Shown here: positions 27,090-37,840 of the stretch, in pieces
How positions within the stretch are numbered: the stretch's first letter is position 1
Layout: each line of letters opens with the position of its first letter
Assembly: GCF_024679095.1 (NCBI RefSeq)
Contig: NC_066520.1
Location: 15,655,331-15,719,330 of the forward strand
Length of the DNA: 64,000 bases
DNA from: Eriocheir sinensis
Lineage: Eukaryota; Arthropoda; Malacostraca; Decapoda; Varunidae
Direction: 5' to 3'
Made by a program: the position numbers and the translations under genes
The notes under the pieces: model-generated
The model's input: the letters and a program-made list of their open reading frames with translations, nothing else
Told to the model about the DNA's origin: nothing
Database searches by the model: none

Positions 27090-28140
27090 CCCTATTTCCG
27101 TCGCTTGGTTACGGTCAAGTACGCTTAATATTAAATTCTTGGTCCCATTTTTAAGTCCGTGTATATGACGCTGGTTTGAGATTACGTCAGACTAAACCTC
27201 CTTCTTGGGCTTGGTGTGATTTTTTTTCCTCTATTTTTTCCCTTACTGTAAAAAAAAAAATTCTCGTCTAATTCAATCTCACGAGGGACACAATCTTTAG
27301 AATAGGAGTGATAAAGAGCGACAGATGTTAGTTACCATCCCCGTGTAATTGAGTATGGAACAGTATCCCTTAAAAAAAGTACATTAAAGAAAACGTAAAA
27401 GACAAATTATAATCGTTTGCTTAGTAAATGAATATTGAAAGTCTGCTCTCTTGATATTTATTTAGTTACGTGAGTCGTTTGTTTACATCGTCATAATGGA
27501 ACCAAGTAAAAATATTGAAATGGGTAATGGTGAAAATATATATATAAGCTTTCTTTGTTTCTTTTATTCATTACTACGATTTTTGCCTATTTTCCTCTCA
27601 TTCCTTAAACGTCACACTCTAAATACACGACGAGTACGTTCTGAAGCTTATAGTCTACATTCTTTATAGCTCTTATCTCCCTCGTGTTAGTTTCTGCTTT
27701 TAATCTATATTCTGTATCTAACTTATATCTATTCAATTCAGTCTATTCTGTTCTGTCTATTTCAGCATCTATTCTCTACCTCGTCTTCGTTTCTGCATTG
27801 ATTATATATTATCTATCTAACTTTCCCAGCTGCCTATTGCATTCACTATTTTATTCTCCATTTCAGCTATCATTGTTTATCTTTTATCTGCACTCAAAAT
27901 TAACCGCATTCTCAACACTATCTTATCTGTATATCTTTATTCACTCGTATATGTGCAACTTGAAGCTTTAAATCTTGTGCTACTTCATACTCTTCTATTG
28001 TATTATTAGGGATTTCACTTTTCTCTCTCGTCTCTGTTTCTGCACAGGCTTGTATTTCCATCCCTCTACCTATATTTATACCTGTGTTTGGCATTATCCC
28101 GCTTTCATTCGTACCCTCATTCTTCCCTCTCCTACTCTCT
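27088..28140. other. AT-rich DNA, degenerate TCTAT-rich part
   Basis: Unique AT-rich sequence. From about 27660 to 27960 it is enriched in TCTATTCT and TATCT words, suggesting an old decayed repeat. No gene was recognised. Confidence 0.45.
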
Positions 28141-28410
28141 TGTAACGACGACCTCTTCAGCGCTCCCACCCGGCTGGAAGGAGGGAGGGACTGGAGGCGG
28201 AGAAAAGGTCACAAAGCAGCGTGAAAAAAGTTAGTCAGGCACGTGTCCTTCGGGGTATACGACGGAGGTAAATGACATTGGCGAAAGTAGATGACATTGC
28301 CGAGAGGGATAATAAGAGAAAATAAAAACATCTGTGTCTTGGCTTGGAAAGAAAAAGTGGGAGGTGAAGGAGGAGGAGGTGGAAGGGATAGGAAGACAAC
28401 AAAGCAAAGA

Positions 28411-28470
28411 GGATAGTGAGAGAGAGAGAGAGAGGTATAAATAGAGCGAGAGAGAGCGAGATAGAGACGC
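28411..28470 (+). promoter_or_regulatory. TATA box flanked by GAGA elements
   Basis: A consensus TATAAATA box lies at 28436-28443. It is preceded by a run of GAGAGAG and followed by GAGCGAGAGAGAGCG. GAGA-factor sites next to a TATA box are a known arthropod core-promoter arrangement. A start site would be expected near 28465, about 735 bp before the ATG at 29200. No clear initiator sits there, and GA repeats abound in this DNA, so the GAGA part may be chance. Confidence 0.35.
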
Positions 28471-28533
28471 TTTTAACCGGGACAACAATAAGTCGATTAT
28501 AAACAAACCCAGGGAGGGACAGCGAGGAATCTT

Positions 28534-28810
28534 GAGGGAGGCGTGTGCCCAGCGGAGACCTGCCCGTGGGGACCTGTGTGCCCTGGACGTGACGCATGCC
28601 CTCGAGACGGCCTGAATGTGACCTTGTGGGACGTGCCTTAGGGAGACGTGCCCCTTGGAGTCCTGAGGGAGGCGTCTGGCCAGCGGAGACCTGCCTGCGA
28701 GGACGTGTGTGCCCTGGACTGAACGCGTGCCCTCTCGACGTGTGTTTGTGTGTGACCTTTTGGAGACGTGCCCTGTGGATGGTGTGCCCCAAGAGAAACG
28801 TGCCCGAAGA
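28534..28810. repeat. 131-bp GC-rich tandem duplication
   Basis: GAGGGAGGCGT starts at 28534 and 28665 (131 bp apart). Both copies continue through CCAGCGGAGACCTGCC, GTGTGCCCTGGAC and GTGTGACCTT-like blocks. Shorter GAGACGTGCCC units occur inside. It lies between the TATA box and the first coding exon, so it may be part of a leader. Confidence 0.8.
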
Positions 28811-29195
28811 ACTGAGAAGGCCACCGTGGGAGACATACGGAAAATAAGTGGAACAGGAAAGAAGCTGGGAATAGTTGCTCTTTCCTAGACGTGCGAAAAG
28901 AACGGTCCTCTGATATCAACATAAGAGGACTCGAAAAGGGAAAATAATAATAATCCCAAGCAATACGTGTCTCAGGGAAAACGTACCAAGGAGAACAGTT
29001 CTCTGATAAAACCTCATCTGGGAAAGTACAAAAGAGAATTCGAAAGGAAAAGCGTTGAAACCGTTTACCCTTTTTATCCACAACCTTAAGAGAAGCCAAA
29101 AAAGGAAGGCGTTGAAGTAGTTCCCCCCTAAAAGATTAGAGGGGCGGATCCTTGAGACAGCACCACCCCCAGCCCTCTTCTCCCCCCCCTGCAGT
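28811..29195 (+). other. Sequence upstream of the first coding exon
   Basis: Repeat-free and A/G-leaning, ending in a polypyrimidine tract (CCCTCTTCTCCCCCCCCTGCAG, read in two parts: CCCTCTTCTC then CCCCCCCTGCAG) that forms a strong 3' splice site at 29195. It is either intron, if the 17.6 kb exon is used, or leader, if the TATA box is used without splicing. Confidence 0.4.
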
Positions 29196-29296
29196 CGCCA
29201 TGAGCTGTCTGCTGGAGGAAGGGGGGCAGGAAGGGGTGGTGGGGGGCGGGGGTGTTGGTGTCAAGCGGGGACCCACGCCCATGCGCCGACGATCTG
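29196..29296 (+). CDS. First coding exon of an unidentified split gene
   Basis: The exon opens after a C-rich polypyrimidine tract ending TGCAG. Five bases later the ATG at 29200 sits in good context (GTCGCCATGA). It encodes 32 complete codons plus one base and ends CTG before GTGAGT, a consensus donor. The peptide starts MSCLLEEGGQEG, continues through a Gly/Val-rich run, and ends with KRGPTPMRRRS. The RRRS is a basophilic-kinase-like motif, an inference only. There is no signal peptide or membrane segment. The phase (1) fits the exon at 63138, which restores a Gly codon and stays open. I do not recognise the protein. The main risk is that a chance ORF has good splice signals. Confidence 0.5.
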
Positions 29297-29309
29297 GTGA
29301 GTATAAAGA

Positions 29310-29654
29310 TTCTGTGTTCTCTAAGTGCTAAGTAACACCTAAGTAAGTGGTTTCGTTCCTTAATTTCCACACACAACCTCTATAAGTGCCACGAATTACC
29401 TATTTAAGTGGCAAAAAGCTTATAAGTGTCATATATCGCCTTTTAACTACCTATGTTTGTGAGTTCCAAGTAACCCTATGTTAAGAAAATGCCAAATAAT
29501 GTCTTAATAAGTACATCATATCTTATAAGTGGCAAACGACGTCATTATAGGTGTGTAAGTCCTGTAAATGCCAAGTAACACGTCATTTATAAGTGATATT
29601 GTATTTTTTTAAGTGCCTCCCGTCTGTTAAGTGCCACGTAACACCTTCACACGT
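29310..29654. repeat. Degenerate tandem array, left part
   Basis: Diverged units around TAAGTGCCAAGTAACACC and TTATAAGTG repeat at irregular spacing of about 25-40 bp. The same units resume after the LINE at 30813, so the LINE lies within this array. Confidence 0.7.
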
Positions 29655-30728
29655 GTTGATTTTAGTAAAGCGTTTGACAAAGTTCCTCACCAACGACTGT
29701 TGCTTAAATTACAGGTTCACGGAGTAGAGGGTAAAGTTTTGAACTGGGTCAAGGCGTGGCTTAGCAATAGGAAGCAAAGAGTGAAAATCAATGGTAACAG
29801 ATCTGACTGGGGATGTGTTACTAGTGGGGTCCCACAACGCTCGGTACTAGGTCCACTTTTGTTTATTATTTATATCAATGACTTAGATACAGGAATAAAT
29901 AGTGATGTCAGTAAGTTTGCAGATGATACCAAGATCGGTAGAGTAATTGAGTCGGATCAGGACGCTAGTATTCTCCAGGATGAACTAAACAGATTGTATG
30001 ACTGGGCGGATAAATGGCAGATGGAGTTCAATGTAGGAAAGTGCAGTATTCTGAGTGTAGGTAGGAACAACCCCTCACATAACAATTGTTTAAATGACAC
30101 TCTCATAAGTAGGTCAGGGTGCGAGAGGGATTTAGGGGTCTTAGTGAGCTCTGATCTCCGTCCAAGGGCACAATGCATTCAAGCTAGAAATCGAGCTAAT
30201 AGGGTACTGGGATTTATTTCAAGAAGCGTAAGCAACAGAAGCCCCGAAATCTTCCTCAAACTATATTTAGCATTAGTTAGACCTCATCTTGACTATGCGG
30301 ATCAGTTCTGGTCACCTTACTATAGAATGGATATCAAAATGTTAGAATCGGTGCAGAGGAGGATGACTAAGATGATTCAGGGGTTGAGAAACTTGCCATA
30401 CGAGGAAAGACACAAACAGTTAAACTTGCATTCTCTAGAAAGGCGAAGGGTGCGTGGAGACATGATCGAGGTTTATAAATGGATGAAGGGCTTTGACAAG
30501 GGAGACATTCATAAGGTTTTGTTGGTAAGAGAACCGGGTAGGACACGTAGTAATGGGTTTAAACTGGATAAATTCAGATTCAACAGGGACATAGGCAAAA
30601 ATTGGTTTACTAACAGAGTGGTGGTTGAGTGGAATAGGCTTAGCAGTCATGTGGTGAGTGTCAATACAATTGTTACATTCAAAAATAGATTAGATAAATT
30701 CATGGACAGCGATATTAGGTGGGGTTAG
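29655..30728 (+). pseudogene. Partial reverse transcriptase of the CR1-like LINE
   Basis: About 357 codons remain open with no internal stop. Counting from the first in-frame Met (29631), motif A reads VDFSKAFDKVPH (residues 9-20), motif B reads SGVPQRSVLG (65-74) and the catalytic motif C reads FADD (96-99). The thumb-type DWADKWQMEFNVGKC and the C-terminal ERVQRR-like (SVQRRMTKM) and WNRLS segments follow. Residue 70 is Arg (codon CGC at 29838) where nearly all RTs have Gly in PQG, which should impair the enzyme. The open frame suggests fairly recent insertion. The first eight codons come from flanking array DNA, not from the element. Confidence 0.88.
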
Positions 30729-30812
30729 ATACACGGGAGCCTAGGCCTAAAGGAGCTGCCTTGTGCAGGCCTACTGGCCTCTTGCAGACTCCTACGTTCT
30801 TATGTTCTTATG
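29655..30812 (+). mobile_element. 5'-truncated CR1/jockey-clade LINE
   Basis: A non-LTR retrotransposon 3' fragment. It holds reverse transcriptase from the motif A region to the C-terminus, then an 80-bp 3' UTR (GGAGCCTAGGCCTAAAGG ... TACTGGCCTCTTGCAG). It ends in two copies of the octamer TTCTTATG (near 30797-30812), the terminal short-repeat style of CR1 elements. The endonuclease and N-terminal RT are missing. Truncation from the 5' end is the usual outcome of target-primed insertion. No target duplication was evident, which is also common for CR1. Confidence 0.9.
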
Positions 30813-31250
30813 TGTCTTTTGTAGGCTAAGTGCTGAACACCACCTTCAGAAATGCCTCAGTAGTCTTGAAAGTGCCACTAACACCTTTGTATTGCCACTT
30901 AGACCTTTATAAGTGCTACTTTTAATGAGTTTCACGTTGCAGCTCAATATATACCTTTTTTTAAGAGCTAAGTAACATTCTAACAAGTACCTATTGTCTT
31001 TTGAGAACTAGATAACACCTTTATAAGCGTCTATGTAATTCGAGTGCTATGTGACACCTATATAAGTACCTCTGTTCCGATGAGTGCCTCGTAGCACCTC
31101 CATAAGTGCCTCCGTTGCCTAAGCGCCAAGCCATATCTTTTTAAGTGACTGCTTCCTGAGTGCCAAGTAACACTATGTTGACTGCCTCTTCATAAATGTC
31201 AAGGTGCAGCCGCGTGAAGGCCGCCGCTCCCTAAGTGTTGCCCTACGTCT
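30813..31250. repeat. Degenerate tandem array, right part
   Basis: Continues the TAAGTGCC / AGTAACACC / TTATAAGTG units seen left of the LINE, becoming GC-richer and fading out near 31250. Confidence 0.65.
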
Positions 31251-31518
31251 CCATATGTCCCACTGTCTTGTGAGGGTAGTGGCTGCCTCTCCCTCCTCAC
31301 AGCTGCCGCTTCAACTTCTTTAACATGTCACATTGCGCACCGACATTACGTTAATCAATTGGCGACTATGAGGGCCTACTAAAATTTCCTTAAGTGCAAT
31401 CTGATACATTTCCTGGGTAACACACTTGCGATTAAATATATAAAAAAAATCATCTTCGTTCTGTTTTGTTTTTATGATTAGATTTAGGAGTAGAACATCC
31501 TACCATCATCTTACTCAA

Positions 31519-31538
31519 TGTGTTCTTACGTTCTTATG
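31519..31538 (+). repeat. Isolated LINE-tail-like octamers
   Basis: TGTTCTTACGTTCTTATG resembles the CR1 tail at 30797-30812, but no LINE 3' UTR precedes it. It may be a relic of a very short insertion or chance. Confidence 0.35.
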
Positions 31539-31723
31539 TCTAGTAATGTTCCCTGGAATGCTGCACTTCACACCCACTTCAATAACTCTTAAATGTGTTC
31601 CAAAAAGCATATGAAGATTTTTTAATGTTCTCTATAAATCAATTAAACGCCTCGGAATGATGAAAGGTTTCTCAGATTCCTTCTCACGCCTGCCAAAGTG
31701 TCCCATAAAAGGAATGATAATAC

Positions 31724-31829
<106 letters not shown>

Positions 31830-32099
31830 CTTTCATTACACGACTTTGATCCTTGAAGTTATTTTTCTCTGCCTTTCTTCTACTTTCTCTCTCTTCTCGC
31901 CCGACTTTCTTTCATAGTCTTTGCCATAAATAATAATAAGCCATTTTTGTTTTGCTGACTTGCACTGTGCTGGCCTTTTCGTTTTCATATTAAATCAAAA
32001 CTCTTCCTCTGCTATTTCCTTTCTTTTATATTATTATTTTTTCACTGATTCATCGTTCGTTTGTTCTCTATAAAAACAAACATTGCGCTCACTCCTTAC

Positions 32100-32311
32100 T
32101 TCGTACCTCTCTTCCTCTCCCTATCCCTCTTTCCTTCTCCATCTCCCTTCTTCACTTTTCCTTCTTCCGTCTTTCCACTTACCTCTTCCTTCTTCCCTCT
32201 ACCCACTTCCTTCTTTCTTCTTTCATCTTCCCTCTCCCCCTTTCTTCTCCCCTCTTCCTCTCCTTCTCCCTCTCCTCCTTCTACTTCGTTTTACTCTTTC
32301 CCTTTTTCCCC
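32100..32311. other. Pyrimidine block before the ratchet-like site
   Basis: CTTCCTTCTTCCCTCT-type steps. It supplies the polypyrimidine context of the site at 32321. Confidence 0.7.
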
Positions 32312-32330
32312 TTATGTGCAGGTAAGTCAG
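32279..32330 (+). promoter_or_regulatory. Candidate recursive (ratchet) splice site
   Basis: A long pyrimidine tract (TTTTACTCTTTCCCTTTTTC and following bases) leads into TGCAG and then directly GTAAGTCAG. The 3' splice site ends at 32321 and a consensus 5' splice site starts at 32322, so the exon between them has zero length. This is the form of recursive splice sites known from long Drosophila introns. It lies 3.0 kb into the proposed 33.8-kb intron, on the correct strand. Alternatives are a tiny exon using the GTGATA donor nine bases on, or chance in a pyrimidine block. Confidence 0.5.
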
Positions 32331-32439
32331 GTGATATCCGAGAAAGCAAGGCTGCATAAAGTTCAAATACAGAAAATCACAGAAGGTTACGTACAAGAAA
32401 AGCTACAGAAAGATGAAAATAATATAAAAATAGTACTTA

Positions 32440-32940
32440 CATGATGACTTCGAGGAGTGGGTTTCTTCACACCTGGAAAGATGAAACAGACATTTTTTAA
32501 GCAACACAGGGACCAGTCGTAATAAAAATAATAAAAGCAATAACAACAGTAAAGATAAAATGGATAAGAAGAGATGAAAAAGAAGAGATAGAAGAAGAAG
32601 AGAGAATGAAAGAAAGAAAGAAAAAGAAGAACAAAAACAAGGACAAGGACAAGAACAAGAAAAAAAATAGTAATAATAATAATTGGAAAAAAAACTATAA
32701 TTCTCGACAATACCTTAGAATTTCGCCCCCTTGTTTTCCTTCTATTTTTTTCACTCTATTCTTGGGCCAAAACGAAAGGCATGTCATCCTTCAAACGAGG
32801 TCAAGAAAACAATTTCCTTCGCTTGCGCTGGAAGGGGACGGGGCGAGGCGCGGGCCAGAAAAATAAAGAATCCATCAAAGAAGAAGACAAAAGGAAGAAA
32901 TGGGTAAAAGAAGACAATAACAAAAATATATTAAAAGACG
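32440..32940. other. A-rich unique DNA
   Basis: A/G-rich 32575-32680, otherwise mixed. No gene was recognised. Confidence 0.45.
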
Positions 32941-33440
32941 TGACACTCACACTCTCTCTCCCTCTCCTCCTCTTCACCATCATCATCATCATCATCATTC
33001 TTATTCTTCTCCTTCTTCTCCTTCTTTTTCTCCTTCTCCATCTCCTCCTTCTTCTCCTTCTCCATCTCCTCCTCCTTCTCCTTCTCCCCTCTTTCCTCTT
33101 CCTTCTCCTCCTTTTCTCCCTTCTTTCCCCTTCCTTCTCCTCCTTCTCCTTCTTACCTCTTTCCTCTACCTTCTCCCTCTCCCTCTTTCCCTTTCCTCCC
33201 CTCTTCTCTCTTCCTTCTCCTTCTCCTTCTCCTCCCCCCTCCATCTCCTTTAACTCTTCCTCTTCTTTCTCCTCCTTCTCTGTCTTACTTCTTTCCTCTA
33301 CCTTCTCCCTCTCCCTCTTTCCCTTTCCTTCCCTCTTCCCTCTTCCCTCTTCCATCTTCCCTCTCCCTCCATCTCCTCCTTTACCTCTTTCCCTCTCTCC
33401 CCCTTCCCTCTTCCTCTACCCCTACCCCCCCCCCCCCATC
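32941..33440. repeat. Pyrimidine block with ~132-bp repeat
   Basis: CTCCTTCTCC steps. TTTCCTCTACCTTCTCCCTC recurs near 33160 and 33292. A run of 13 C ends the block near 33438. Confidence 0.75.
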
Positions 33441-33599
33441 ACACAGTTTTCTCCCTTTTAACCCAAGTCCCCCCTCGCATCTGCCTGGTTTTCTGTCCTG
33501 CGTGTTGCCTCGCCTGGGTCACGGGGCTGAATTTCCCGCACACTCTCACACGCGGTTCCAGTCATCCACAAACCGTCGACGTGAACAGATACCTTGTCG

Positions 33600-35280
33600 C
33601 GTGCTCTCGACCACCACCACAACCACCACCAGTACTACACCATCACCACCTTTCATCACCACCACCAAGGACATTTTGCATCACCACCATCATCATATTC
33701 TCGCGTGTTCAGAATATTGATACTCCTAGACGACTTTTTTTTTCTTTAGTGTTTTTTTTTCTGCTCGACACGCGATGTTACACACGTGCTACCCATCGCA
33801 ACAGGTATATCAGTATTCCTCCTCTTCCACATCTTCCTCCTCCTCCTCCTCCTCCTCCTCCTGTTGTTTCTCCTCTTCTTCCTATGCTTCCTCCTCAACC
33901 TACATTTTTCCCCATCACGGATTCTTGTAGTTCGTCTTGTGGGAGAGTTTAGGATATCATAATTACTGCTTCTGATTCTTCATTTGCTGTCCTCACCACC
34001 AAACTCCACCGCTACCATCTGTAACACCACCTCTACCATCTCCACTTCAACCACCAATTATCACCACCACCAGCATCTACGAACTTCTTTGCAAACACTA
34101 CCACAACCTCCACCACACCAGGAACAACCACCACAACAACCATAAAACAACAACAGTTACTTTCACCTCCACCAATCCTTCAACGAGTACTTATCTATAT
34201 CCATTGGTCCTGAACATCCCTTCTATTTCTCCTTTTTTCTCCTCTCCTAATCTTGTTCCTTTGCTCCTCTCTTCTTGTTTCTTTAACTCATCTATTTCAT
34301 CCACCATTGCATAAGAAAATACATTAATCATAACTGCAATAAAAAGTAAATAAATGGAAGTACTTTGAATAACGATCGCACATCATATACTCAGTTAGTC
34401 TTTAATGAGAACGTAAGTAAACTATATCTCCCGGGAAGGTAAACGGCCTTACAAAACAGACCTGTATACCTGAACGTGGCCGGCAAATGATGATCTGGAG
34501 AGCCTGTAACCTGAACACGTCTTGTATGTAAATCACTCTCCTAATACTTGCTATCATCATCGTCACCGGCATCGGATCTTCATTAATCATACACTGACCT
34601 CAATAACCATCAGCATCACTACCGCCACTTGGGTGTCAAACCTGCAATCAGTGCGTTCATTACCACCACGAGACAATCACCAGAACCTGAACATCACACC
34701 TGGGAAGCCACCGTAAGGATCGGCATATTAACATCACAACACCACAACGACAACTGACTATCACATCAAACATCAACTAACAACTTATCTAACAACTAAC
34801 ATTAATCTTAACATCTAACACATCTGACTACAATATCTACCCTCAACAACCACCTAACGACACAACTAACAACACTAATCTTAACAACTAACATATCTAA
34901 CTACAAGACCTACCCTCAACAACCACCTAAGGACACAACTAACAACTAACAACACTAATCTTAACAACTAACACATCTAACTACAATATCTACCCTCAAC
35001 AACCACGTAAGGACACAACTAACAACGTATCTAACAACTATAGCCTAGAACATACCTAACAGCACATTCAATCAACAACACACCGAACACTAACACTTCT
35101 AACACCATTATTTCAACGACAACTATCCCTTCTAACACCATCATCATCATCACCACCACCACCACCACGTCTCCCCCATCCACCACTATTACCAACACCA
35201 CGACATCCCCGACTATCAAACGCCCACCGCCGCCACCTCCACCGCCTCTGCGCTTCACCACGGCAACCTCAAGTAAGATA
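33600..35280. repeat. C/A-rich, G-poor region with 73-80-bp minisatellite
   Basis: Dominated by ACC, AAC and ATC words. Within 34785-35035, CTACCCTCAACAACCAC recurs at 34837, 34910 and 34990. The 7-bp difference is an extra AACTAAC. (CCT)n lies near 33836-33862. No coding exon is supported. Confidence 0.78.
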
Positions 35281-35329
35281 TGAACCTAATCTAGCCACGT
35301 CAACGCTCTCATTTGCTAGAGCCTCAACG

Positions 35330-36180
35330 CCTCCCTTTTTTCATCCTTAATTAAACTCCATACCTCATCCTAAACACCTCCTCCCCTTCCCTGGAAACAC
35401 AATTTTTTTACCCCTTCAATCCCTTTCATCCTTTCCCTAACATCCCCATTTGTTAGACCCTTGAACTCCTACCACCCACCCACCCATTAACACCTTCCCC
35501 CTTCCCTGGAAACACCCTTATTACCCCTTCAGTTTACATCTCTTCCTTGCCTTCTAACTCTAGCCCTTCAAATACCCTCCCTAGGTTCTCATCCTCCTCC
35601 TCTTCTTTTTCCTTTCTTTCCCTTCTCTATCCTCCCGAATCCCTCCTTAGGTCCTCCTCGTCCCCCTCTTTTTTTCTCTCTTCCCCTTTTCTATCCCCCA
35701 AAATTCCCTCCCCAGTTCCTCTTCCTCCTCATTTAGCTCTCTTCCCCTTCTCTAGTCCTCCATACCCTTCCCCACGTCGTCTTCCTCCTCCTTTTCCTCT
35801 CTTCCCCTTCCGGTGTCCTCTTTCTCCTTTTTTTCCTCTCTTCCCTTTCTCTAGCCCCCCCCCCCCCCTAAATCCCTCCCCACGTCGTTTTCCTCTTCCT
35901 TTTCCTCTCTTCCCCTTCTCTTGCCCCTAAAATCCCCTTCCTGTGTCCTCTTCCTCTTTTTCCTCTCTTTTCCTTCTCTAGCCCCCCAAATCCCTCCCCA
36001 TGTTCTTTTCCTCCTCCTTTTCCTCTCTTTCCCTTCTCCAAACCCCCAAATCCCTTTACTAGCTCCTCTTCCTTCTCCTTTTCCTCTCTCCCTCTTCTCT
36101 AAATAAAAAAAAATCGCTCCCCAGGCCCTCCTCCTTTCCTTCCTTTTCCTCTCTTCCTTCCCCTTTTCTTCCCCCTTTCC
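35330..36180. repeat. Pyrimidine block with degenerate ~60-70-bp units
   Basis: Recurring TTCCTCTCTTCCCCTTCTC followed by CCCAAATCCCTCC-like pieces. A 14-C run lies at 35855-35868. Confidence 0.75.
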
Positions 36181-36874
36181 CGCATGCATTCATCCACCGT
36201 ACAACTTCTCACTCAAGTCTCGTATATTTCAAAACACTTCCTTGATAGGTTTTCATTTTTCCTGCTATACTTCAGGCTCAGCTTCTCTCACCTCCCTTCC
36301 CCGCTCCTCCTCCACCTCCCTTTGTTTTTGAAGAAGTATACTGCGAGGTTTGTTTGCGGTATAACTTCTTTTTTTCTTTCTTTTTCGGTGTGTGACAGAG
36401 TACGCACGTCTATCCTAGCTTTTTTTTTTCTCTCGCCTTTATTTGTTCCCTCTATAGAAACTCGACGACTCAGAATAAAAAAAAAGCTTTGTTCTTGCGC
36501 TGATTCTTTTCTTGGTCGAGTTTCTTTCCCTGCTCTTCCTTTCTTCAACTTCCTTTCTTTAATTAACCCGGACTTTTGAAATTCGACTCAATGATGTCTT
36601 GCGATTCTTCGAGTAGCTGTTGTTGACGTAAAGAGGAGGAGGAGGAGGAGGAGGAGGAGGAGGAGAAAAAGGAAAATAAAAAAGAAGAAAGGAACGAGGA
36701 GGAAGAGAAGAAAGACAAGGACTAGGAGGAGAAGGAATAGAGAGAAAACGAGGGATAGTAAAAGAATGAGAGAATGAAAAGGGAAAGGAAGAAGAAAGAG
36801 TATGAGACTTTAATTTGAATGACGACCCAAGCTTGATTACTTGTCCTTACTTGTCATTAATGAATACGACGGAA

Positions 36875-36875
<1 letters not shown>
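36181..36875. other. Mixed unique DNA and (GGA)n
   Basis: T-rich sequence to 36600, then (GGA)n at about 36634-36665 in an A/G-rich stretch. No gene seen. Confidence 0.55.
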
Positions 36876-36931
<56 letters not shown>

Positions 36932-37299
36932 CCTTCTGACCCCTCACGACCTCTTTTCTCGTTTCGCCTTTTTGCCCTACACGAGTCGTTTGTCCTTAAG
37001 AACGACCCTCAGGCCTCAGCTTCACTCTTCTTCTTCTTCTTCTTCTTCTTCTTCTTCTTCTTCTTCTTCTTCTTCTTCTTCTTCTTCTCCTTCTCCTTCT
37101 CGTTCCCCTCCTCTTCCTTTTTCATTTTCATTTTCATTTTCTTTTTCATATTCTTCTCCTTTTTCTTCTTCTTCTTCTTCTTTATCTTCTTTTTCATCTC
37201 CCTCCTCCTCCTCGTTCCTTTGTCTTGTTCTTCTTCTACTGCTCCACTTCCTCCAATTCCACCTCCTCCTCCTCCTCCTCTTCCTCATCATCATTATAA
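36876..37299. repeat. (GT)n and (CTT)n with pyrimidine tail
   Basis: (GT)n about 36876-36928. (CTT)n about 37027-37090, followed by TTTTCATTTTC and CTCCTC steps. Confidence 0.92.
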
Positions 37300-37418
37300 A
37301 CTGTGGTAGCCTGGATAACCCCCAAGCCTCGTATCCCGGGGTAATGGGTTCTTATCTACCACAGGCTCAAGGGCTAATGTTATGGAGATGAGCACCGATG
37401 CCACGAGCAGTTATAGCG
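37300..37418 (+). repeat. SINE-related dispersed segment
   Basis: CTGTGGTAGCCTGGATAACC ... TCCCGGGGTAATGGGTTC ... CCACAGGCTCAAGGGC ... GGAGATGAGCACCG aligns with the right part of the element at 41525-41770. The head is absent, so it is a truncated copy. Confidence 0.65.
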
Positions 37419-37439
37419 TTTTTTTCCTTAATGCTAGAT

Positions 37440-37840
37440 AATAAATTTTGTTCCTCCTCCTCCTCTTGCTATTACTCTCCTCCACCTCTTCCTACGCTTC
37501 CTTTTTCTCTCCTCCTCTTCCTCTTCGTACTTCTCCTCCTCGTCTTCCTTTTACTCTCCTACACCTCTTCCACTTCCTCTTCCTCTTCGAACTTCTCCGT
37601 GTCTTCCACTTCCTCTTCCTCTCCTCCTCTTCCTTTTTTTCTCCTCTTCCTCTTCGTACTTCTTCTCCTCTTCGTTTTCCCTTTACTCTCTTCCCCACCT
37701 CTTCCATTTACTCCTTCCTTTCTTTTCCTCTTCGTTCTTCTCCGCCTCCTCCTACTCTTCCTCCATTTGAACTCCTTTTATCTTCCCCCTCCTCCTCCTC
37801 CTCCTCCTCCTCCTCCTCCTTCTCGGTCACGGCTCCTGTT
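37440..37840. repeat. Pyrimidine block, CTCTTCCTCTTCGTACTTC units
   Basis: Degenerate tandem units of 60-90 bp built on CTCTTCCTCTTCG, ending in (CCT)n about 37788-37820. Confidence 0.75.

Noticed and set aside
36558..36580. A fifth MITE end (TTAACCCGG at about 36565)
   Set aside because: The match stops after nine bases and the conserved body is absent.
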